A stretch of 18,682 nucleotides of DNA, taken from the NCBI GenBank assembly GCA_020627645.1, contig JAHDGN010000004.1, forward strand, positions 10,802 through 29,483, given 5' to 3'. Of the stretch, positions 13,776 to 18,682 are shown in pieces. Source of the stretch: Akkermansiaceae bacterium (lineage in GTDB: Bacteria; Verrucomicrobiota; Verrucomicrobiia; Verrucomicrobiales; Akkermansiaceae). The stretch's first letter is position 1, and the number at the start of each line of letters is the position of its first letter. The position numbers were made by a program, and so were the translations under genes. The notes under the pieces were generated by a model. That model was not told the origin of the DNA. It saw only the letters and a list, made by a program, of their open reading frames with translations, and searched no databases.

Positions 13776-16700
13776 CTACGGATTAACCATCGATTTGATA
13801 CCATTGCCGAGTGCCTCTCCGATCTCGTAGAAGGTTTCGGCGTGGTGGTTCCAGTGATGTAGGGCATTGTTAGGTGAAATATTAGCTGCACGCCAGAATG
13901 GACGGGTATCGGTTGAGGTCACGTTGCCAGAGAACTCCGGGAATTGTGTAGGGTCTGCGATGGAAAGTTGGTTTTCGTTCAGGGTCATGAATCGGGAGTT
14001 ATTGGTGAATCCGCCGTGGCCTGTTGTGGCTAGGGAGAATGGGAGCTGTGGTTTACCAATTTCGGTGCGAATATCTCGGATGAAGTCTGCGATGTTGTCT
14101 TTGTAGGCGCTTGCAGTGAATGTTTCGAGACTGTCGTTGAATCCTTGGTGCCAAGCAAATCCTTCGATGGAGTATCCTAAGCCGGCCCATTCTGGAAATT
14201 CTTGGTTAAAATTGTCTAGGACTTCGTGAAGCGATTCAAAAATTGCGTGATAGTGGATTCCGATGTCCCCTCCTCGTTTTCCGACGGCGCTTGGAGGTCG
14301 GAAGTCGTAGTTGAGGCTTTTGCCTCCCCAGGCTGTTTTCACAATAAGAACGGGAGCAGAATGGTGGTCACCAATGACTTGTCCGAAAGCATATTCAGGG
14401 CCGAAACGAGCGGTATCGCTTCCGAAGGTGGGATTCAGGTTTCCTTTGATGACTTGGCGGTTTTGGTTAAGCTCATTCTTTCTCCACCAGACTTTGACAT
14501 CATTGCGGGATGTCCAGGAATTGCCCGATCGTAGAGATCCGTATTTGGTGGGCTGAGTATTAACGAGTTCGAGGAGGTTGCCTCTGCTGCCCGCTGTGGT
14601 TTCTCCGAAGCCGACCATGTTGGATTGGCCGGCGAGGATGTAAACTTTCACTCCGTTGGGGTTATTGTCGAAAGTTTTGAAGGTCGAAGAGGTGTTTCCT
14701 GCAAGGGGCCGTCCGGCAAGGTCTGTGATATTTGAAGTGCTGAGAGTATAGGTGCTGTTTGGAGCCAGGTTGGATGAGGTGTTCAGTTTGATTGTCCGGT
14801 CGTTCGGTCCTTGGATGGCGGCAGAGATTCCGATGGTCTGTCCGCTTGGTCCTGTCAGAGTGTAATTTCCTGTGATCGAAGCGGTAGGCAAGAATATGGG
14901 CTCGGTAAATTCAATTTGGACGGTATTGTTCGTTCCGAAAGAACGGACGATTTCAGGATCGATGAAGTCTGCCTCACGAACTTGGATAAATGAGCAGGAT
15001 GAGCCTGGAGCTGGATTTGGGAAAGGACCGTATGTGGTGCTGAAGCCGGATGAGTTGGCGGGAATGACGGGATTTCCAAACGGGATAAAGGTTTGGAGAT
15101 CACAGGAGTAGGCCAGGGAATAACTATCACCCGGAACGGAATTCCAGGTAATGGTAAATTCATCAGTTTGTGGGTTATAGAAATTATTTGTGACTTCGAT
15201 GGGCTTACGAGCTTGAGCGGCTTCGGCGATTTGAATCGCAGCTGGGCCATTGTGGGTGAAATTTTCTCCTGCAGTGATGATTTCGAGATTTGCACCGGAG
15301 AGGCCAGGGAAGACCATGTAGTTTCCCGGGCTGAAGGGGTCTGTGATTCGGGTAAGATTTCCATCAGGAGCCGAGGTGATTAAGGTGTAGTCTTTTTGGA
15401 TCGTTCCATTGATGGTGATGGAGCCACGGCCATCGAACCTTTGACCTTGGTTTTGTCCGAAGTAGACAATGACGTCGTAGGCAGTAAAGGGGATGTTGGA
15501 GACTCGGATGAGTCCATGATTTGAGTCGTCTCCTGGGTCCTCGGTGGTATTTAAATGACCATCGAGAATGGTGGCATTTCCATTGTTAAGTAGGTTATTG
15601 GGGCGCTGACCTGCATAGGTTCCTGGATTTCGGTAGCGAAGGATTTGAAAGTTTGCAGTGCGTCCGTCGACCGATGTGATGGTAGCGTTGGGGCTGGCCG
15701 TATTTACGTTGTTCCAACTGTCGGTTTCCCATGGTTGGGCTCCGGCGGTTTGTTCCGGAGACATGGTGACAGAATTAACAATCGTTTGATTTGGAGTTCC
15801 GCTCCAAAACCCATAGATATTGACGCTAAAAATGTCGTTACTAGTGATGGGAGCAGTGAATGTTAGGGTGATATTTTGAGTAATCGTTGTGTTGTCGGAT
15901 TGAGCTGAAAATTGGAGGTTGCCGACGCTGGAGGATGAAATGGTGAAGGTCGCTTGCCCACTGTTGTTGGTGATTGCATTTGATGGTGAGATGTTTGCAA
16001 TTCCGGGTCCTCCAGTTTTGATGAGAGTGACATCTTTACCGGAGAGGAGATTTCCGTTCGAATCTTTGAGTGTTACCGTTACGGTTGAGGTGGAAGTTCC
16101 ATCGGCGATCACGCTTGAGGTCGTTGCCGATACGGTTGACGCTAATGCGCTTACGGGACCAACAGAGCCGCTTGATTTTTGGCGAATTTGAATGCCCGAG
16201 ACCCCTAGGTGATTGAAATCTTCGCCCCAAGTTTGAATCCGTAGATTAGGGCCTGAAAGATTGTTGTAGACAACGAAGTTTCCCGAATCTCCGCTAGAAG
16301 TGATTTCATCTAAAGTTCCAGTTGGTTCGCTGGTTGGTAGAATGAATTGGATTCCACCTGATTTATCGGATGCGTTGGATGGAATTTGGTTGTTGATTCG
16401 GATGACTCCTCGTCCGGTTGCCGTGTTGGGGAACTGAGTGCTGAGGTAGACGATTAGGTCATAACTGTTGAATGGAATATTAGTCAGGCGAAAGTCTGCG
16501 GCTTGGAATGGGAAAGGTTCTCCCGATCCATTGAATCCATCCCATTCGGTGGAATTGGAATGTCCGTCGAGGAGAATGGCGTTTGGAAGGTTTACGGTGT
16601 CGCTATCATCGCGGAGAGCATTCCAGCGATAGGCGCCAAAATTACGGTGGTTAAGAATTTGAAAAGTGGCAGTGGATCCGTTTGTCCCAGTGATTAAGGT

Positions 16701-18440
16701 GGGAGGGGTGGATTTTTCGAAAGGGTGCCCAAAGGTGATATTTTGCCACTTGTTGGAGAGCCAGCCGGGGGCACCAGCTGATTGGTTAGGGGTGAGTTCG
16801 ACAGAAGATTTTCCAGCTGGGGTAAAGAAGGTGCCGGGGTCTCCGGTGCCGGCAATATTGATATTGAGGAATTCTCCGCTTACTGGGGGGGGAGAAGTGA
16901 ATTCGAGGTTGAGTGTTTGGGTGATGGCAATATTTGAAGAAGTAGCAGCAAAGCGAGCTAGGCCAGGGGTGTCTGATGAGACCGAAAAGGTAGCTTGGCC
17001 GTTGAGGTCGGTGTTTGTTGATGGGGGGGTGATGTTAGGTGCCCCGGCACCCTCAACTTTTTGAAGAAGGACTGGGGTGTTGGGCATGGGGTTGCCGTTG
17101 GTGTCATTGATGGTGACGGTGATTTGGGCGATGGAGGATCCATCAGCCGGGATTGAGTTGGTGTCTTGAACTAGAGTTGAAAGAGTTGGACTGACTTCAG
17201 GGTCACTTTCATTTCCGGGGTTACCAAAGACTTCGACTTCGGCTAGTGTTACAACCTCATTTCCTGCGCGGTTTCGACCTAAGGTTTCGATCCTGACGGT
17301 TCGCCCGATGACAGTTGAAGGAAGTTGCCAAGTTTCGGTGAGGCCACTTTGTCCAGAGTCGGTGTGTAGATCGATTGCTTGGATGACGTTACCAGAGTTG
17401 TTTAAGATGGAGATCCGGTAATTGGAAAGTCGTTCCGCACAGCAGTCGGTTCGGTTGTGAAGAACAATTTCATCGATCGGGCGGTCCTGGCCTAGATTGA
17501 CCTGCCACCAGGAGTTAGATGTGATTTGGGTATGGGTCACGGATCCGTTCCAATAGACGCCATCGGTATTCCCATCGATCGCTTTCGATGCGACGCCATT
17601 CCATCCGGTTGAAGATTGAGAAGCCGAAGCTCCTGGCTCTAAGGACCAGTTGGTGATGGTTTCTGGGGGTGCATCAGCGATCTTGCGAAGTTGCAGACCA
17701 GCGACTCCTAAATGGTTAAAGTTTTCGCCCCATGTTTGAATCCGAAGTGATGCGCCCGAGAGGTTGGGGTAGACAATGTAGTTGCCCGAATCTCCAGTGG
17801 AGGTGATTTCGTTAAGAGTTCCGGTGGGTTCGGTGGTTGACAGCACAAATTGTGTTCCTCCTGATTTATCGGAAGGGTTGGTGGGGATCTGGTTGTTGAT
17901 TCGAATGGTCCCTCGTCCGTTGTTGAAGCCAGCCTGCTGGTTTCCGAGATACACAATGAGATCGTATGATTCGAATGGGATATTTGTGAGGCGGAGATCA
18001 GCGGTGCGCGCTGGAAATGGTTCTCCGGAGTCGTTCCAACCATCCCATTCGGTTGAGTTTGAGTGACCGTCGATCAAAATAGCGTTGGGTAGATCGACGG
18101 TGTCGTTGTCGTCACGGAGTTTGCTCCAATGAAACGCACCAAAATTGCGATGTTGAAGAATTTGAATTGTAGCAGTTGACCCGGAGTCGCTTGTGATTGT
18201 GGTTGCTGGGGTTGATTGAGTGAAGGGGTGGTCCGCGCTGATGTTTTGCCAGTTTGTTGATTCCCATCCGGGTGCTCCAGCTGACTGGGTAGGAGAAAGC
18301 TCGACGGAAGCTTTTCCTACCGTGGTAAAATAGACCGAGGGATCTCCAGTGCCCGCGATGTTGATATTGAATTGTTCAGCAATGCTCACTGGGATTGTGA
18401 AGGCATGCAGAAAAAGGATGATTGAGAGGATGTTTTTCAT
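13776..18440 (-). CDS. Giant secreted modular protein with C-terminal sialate O-acetylesterase-type (SGNH) domain
   Basis: The 1,554-residue protein starts with a Sec signal peptide (MKNILSIILFLHAFTIPVSIA). In order it has: module A1 (about 24-252), an F5/8-type-C/F-lectin-like domain (about 262-406, with NRTDCCAERLSNYRISI), an invasin-like Ig domain (about 417-515), module A2 (525-753), a second Ig domain (761-862), a shorter diverged module A3 (871-1071), a Verrucomicrobia-type TITWNS..GDSYSL beta-domain (1080-1155), an SbsA-like Ig domain (1160-1255), and an SGNH esterase domain (1264-1550). Esterase motifs are ILAGQSNM (Ser1273), FAWHQGFND (1428-1436) and HHWNHHAETFYEIG with the likely catalytic His1529. 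This suggests release of O-acetyl groups from polysaccharide, with the other modules binding glycan. There is no PEP-CTERM or other sorting tail, so it is probably secreted or held by binding modules. The start ATG is fixed by the signal peptide. Confidence 0.88.
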   Translation of the reverse strand: MKNILSIILFLHAFTIPVSIAEQFNINIAGTGDPSVYFTTVGKASVELSPTQSAGAPGWESTNWQNISADHPFTQSTPATTITSDSGSTATIQILQHRNFGAFHWSKLRDDNDTVDLPNAILIDGHSNSTEWDGWNDSGEPFPARTADLRLTNIPFESYDLIVYLGNQQAGFNNGRGTIRINNQIPTNPSDKSGGTQFVLSTTEPTGTLNEITSTGDSGNYIVYPNLSGASLRIQTWGENFNHLGVAGLQLRKIADAPPETITNWSLEPGASASQSSTGWNGVASKAIDGNTDGVYWNGSVTHTQITSNSWWQVNLGQDRPIDEIVLHNRTDCCAERLSNYRISILNNSGNVIQAIDLHTDSGQSGLTETWQLPSTVIGRTVRIETLGRNRAGNEVVTLAEVEVFGNPGNESDPEVSPTLSTLVQDTNSIPADGSSIAQITVTINDTNGNPMPNTPVLLQKVEGAGAPNITPPSTNTDLNGQATFSVSSDTPGLARFAATSSNIAITQTLNLEFTSPPPVSGEFLNINIAGTGDPGTFFTPAGKSSVELTPNQSAGAPGWLSNKWQNITFGHPFEKSTPPTLITGTNGSTATFQILNHRNFGAYRWNALRDDSDTVNLPNAILLDGHSNSTEWDGFNGSGEPFPFQAADFRLTNIPFNSYDLIVYLSTQFPNTATGRGVIRINNQIPSNASDKSGGIQFILPTSEPTGTLDEITSSGDSGNFVVYNNLSGPNLRIQTWGEDFNHLGVSGIQIRQKSSGSVGPVSALASTVSATTSSVIADGTSTSTVTVTLKDSNGNLLSGKDVTLIKTGGPGIANISPSNAITNNSGQATFTISSSSVGNLQFSAQSDNTTITQNITLTFTAPITSNDIFSVNIYGFWSGTPNQTIVNSVTMSPEQTAGAQPWETDSWNNVNTASPNATITSVDGRTANFQILRYRNPGTYAGQRPNNLLNNGNATILDGHLNTTEDPGDDSNHGLIRVSNIPFTAYDVIVYFGQNQGQRFDGRGSITINGTIQKDYTLITSAPDGNLTRITDPFSPGNYMVFPGLSGANLEIITAGENFTHNGPAAIQIAEAAQARKPIEVTNNFYNPQTDEFTITWNSVPGDSYSLAYSCDLQTFIPFGNPVIPANSSGFSTTYGPFPNPAPGSSCSFIQVREADFIDPEIVRSFGTNNTVQIEFTEPIFLPTASITGNYTLTGPSGQTIGISAAIQGPNDRTIKLNTSSNLAPNSTYTLSTSNITDLAGRPLAGNTSSTFKTFDNNPNGVKVYILAGQSNMVGFGETTAGSRGNLLELVNTQPTKYGSLRSGNSWTSRNDVKVWWRKNELNQNRQVIKGNLNPTFGSDTARFGPEYAFGQVIGDHHSAPVLIVKTAWGGKSLNYDFRPPSAVGKRGGDIGIHYHAIFESLHEVLDNFNQEFPEWAGLGYSIEGFAWHQGFNDSLETFTASAYKDNIADFIRDIRTEIGKPQLPFSLATTGHGGFTNNSRFMTLNENQLSIADPTQFPEFSGNVTSTDTRPFWRAANISPNNALHHWNHHAETFYEIGEALGNGIKSMVNP
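15228..15830 (-). repeat. Diverged repeat module A3 inside the modular esterase
   Basis: Third copy (residues 871-1071): FSVNIYGFWSG, TAGAQPWETDSWNNV, FQILRYRNPG, LDGHLNTTE, NIPFTAYDVIVYFG and ENFTHNGPAAIQI correspond to the A1/A2 landmarks. The copy is shorter and lacks the D-rich LRDDxDTV segment. Confidence 0.75.
16182..16868 (-). repeat. Repeat module A2 inside the modular esterase
   Basis: Second copy (residues 525-753), opening LNINIAGTGDPGTFFTPAGK, with LRDDSDTVNLPNAILLDGHS and the ending RIQTWGEDFNHLGVSGIQIR. Close similarity to A1 suggests recent internal duplication or continued exchange. Confidence 0.85.
17685..18371 (-). repeat. Repeat module A1 inside the modular esterase
   Basis: First copy (residues 24-252) of a beta-rich module opening FNINIAGTGDPSVYFTTVGK and containing LRDDNDTVDLPNAI.IDGHSNSTEWDG. 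It is highly similar to copy A2 along its whole length. Confidence 0.85.
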
Positions 18441-18494
18441 CGCTGGATAAAGTGGTAATTCGAGGAGTGGTGACAGGAAGTTCCCTATCAGATA

Positions 18495-18518
18495 ATTTAA
18501 ATTGTCTGCAATTTAAAT
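18495..18518. promoter_or_regulatory. Perfect AT-rich inverted repeat upstream of the giant secreted gene
   Basis: ATTTAAATTG and CAATTTAAAT are exact inverted repeats separated by TCTG, 54 nt upstream of the start at 18440. The position and AT-rich dyad suit an operator or promoter-region site, but no regulator is known. A hairpin in the 5' leader RNA is also possible. Confidence 0.35.
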
Positions 18519-18560
18519 CTGCGCTTATGCCAAGATTTTTTGGGTGAATTATCAGAAAAT

Positions 18561-18682
18561 ATGACTATGTCTTTTTGGATCATCTGCAAGTCAGTAGATT
18601 ATCCGTTTGGTAGTGGACGAATTTTTAGGGATCTTCAGCAGAATCTGTGGGTAGGTTTGGGCTCGGGGAGGTCTCCTAGTTG
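18561..18682 (+). other. Unrecognised open frame at the window end
   Basis: A plus-strand frame from ATG 18561 (MTMSFWIICKSVDYPFGSGR) stays open to the window edge (40 codons). It has no Shine-Dalgarno sequence and no recognised motif; it may be chance or the start of a divergent gene. Nothing else is seen in 18519-18682. Confidence 0.15.

Noticed and set aside
13697..13891. Upstream extension of the 225-residue secreted protein
   Set aside because: It would hide the signal peptide behind a basic stretch and overlap the coding end of the giant gene.
14855..15364. Long open frame on the minus strand inside the giant gene, another frame
   Set aside because: The giant protein has continuous domains through this region; the alternative frame is Ser/Pro/Leu-rich and matches nothing.

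Overview
The window looks like chromosomal DNA from a bacterium of the Verrucomicrobia / PVC group. This is an inference from a PEP-CTERM sorting tail, a giant secreted sialate-O-acetylesterase-type protein built from modules common in marine Verrucomicrobia and Planctomycetes, DUF2853, diaminopimelate genes and outer-membrane-type proteins. Few starts have a clear Shine-Dalgarno sequence. The + strand is visibly G/T-rich throughout, whichever strand is coding. I saw no tRNA, rRNA, CRISPR array or insertion sequence.

Layout. 1-474 (minus): the 5' end of trpB, preceded by a tiny CPXCG zinc-ribbon-like gene. In that gene an in-frame UGA stands exactly where the family has the second Cys of its DCxxCC motif. 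The family sequence continues after the UGA, and a hairpin with a GGUC loop lies at the distance expected of a bacterial SECIS element. This is the most interesting item: a strong candidate selenoprotein that ordinary gene callers would miss or truncate. 617-1651 (plus): a PEP-CTERM protein with three lectin-like repeats. 1691-5417 (minus): dprA followed by a type IA topoisomerase of the TopB class. 5513-6206 (plus): a metallo-beta-lactamase-fold hydrolase broken by one frameshift. 6247-6843 (minus): an outer-membrane beta-barrel protein. 6983-7318 (plus): DUF2853, with a strong terminator.

7376-9861 (minus): a small conserved gene, a solitary nuoA (complex I), dapA (lysine/peptidoglycan precursor) and queE (queuosine precursor). 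10044-10625 (plus): ruvA with its own terminator. 10881-13696 (minus): a tight row of a secreted possible caspase-fold protein, bioB, a YkuD L,D-transpeptidase and a SerB-like HAD phosphatase, with gaps of 16 and 11 nt and a 4-nt overlap. 13776-18440 (minus): a 1,554-residue secreted protein with three copies of a ~200-230-residue module, an F5/8-type-C/F-lectin-like domain, invasin-like Ig domains, an SbsA-like Ig domain and a C-terminal SGNH esterase domain. The last ~240 bases hold its upstream region and nothing I recognise.

Functionally this is mostly housekeeping (Trp, Lys, biotin, Ser, queuosine, recombination, respiration) with three or four envelope or secreted proteins. The features that ordinary annotation would not explain are the UGA-containing CPXCG gene, the frameshifted hydrolase, the caspase-like secreted protein and the isolated nuoA.
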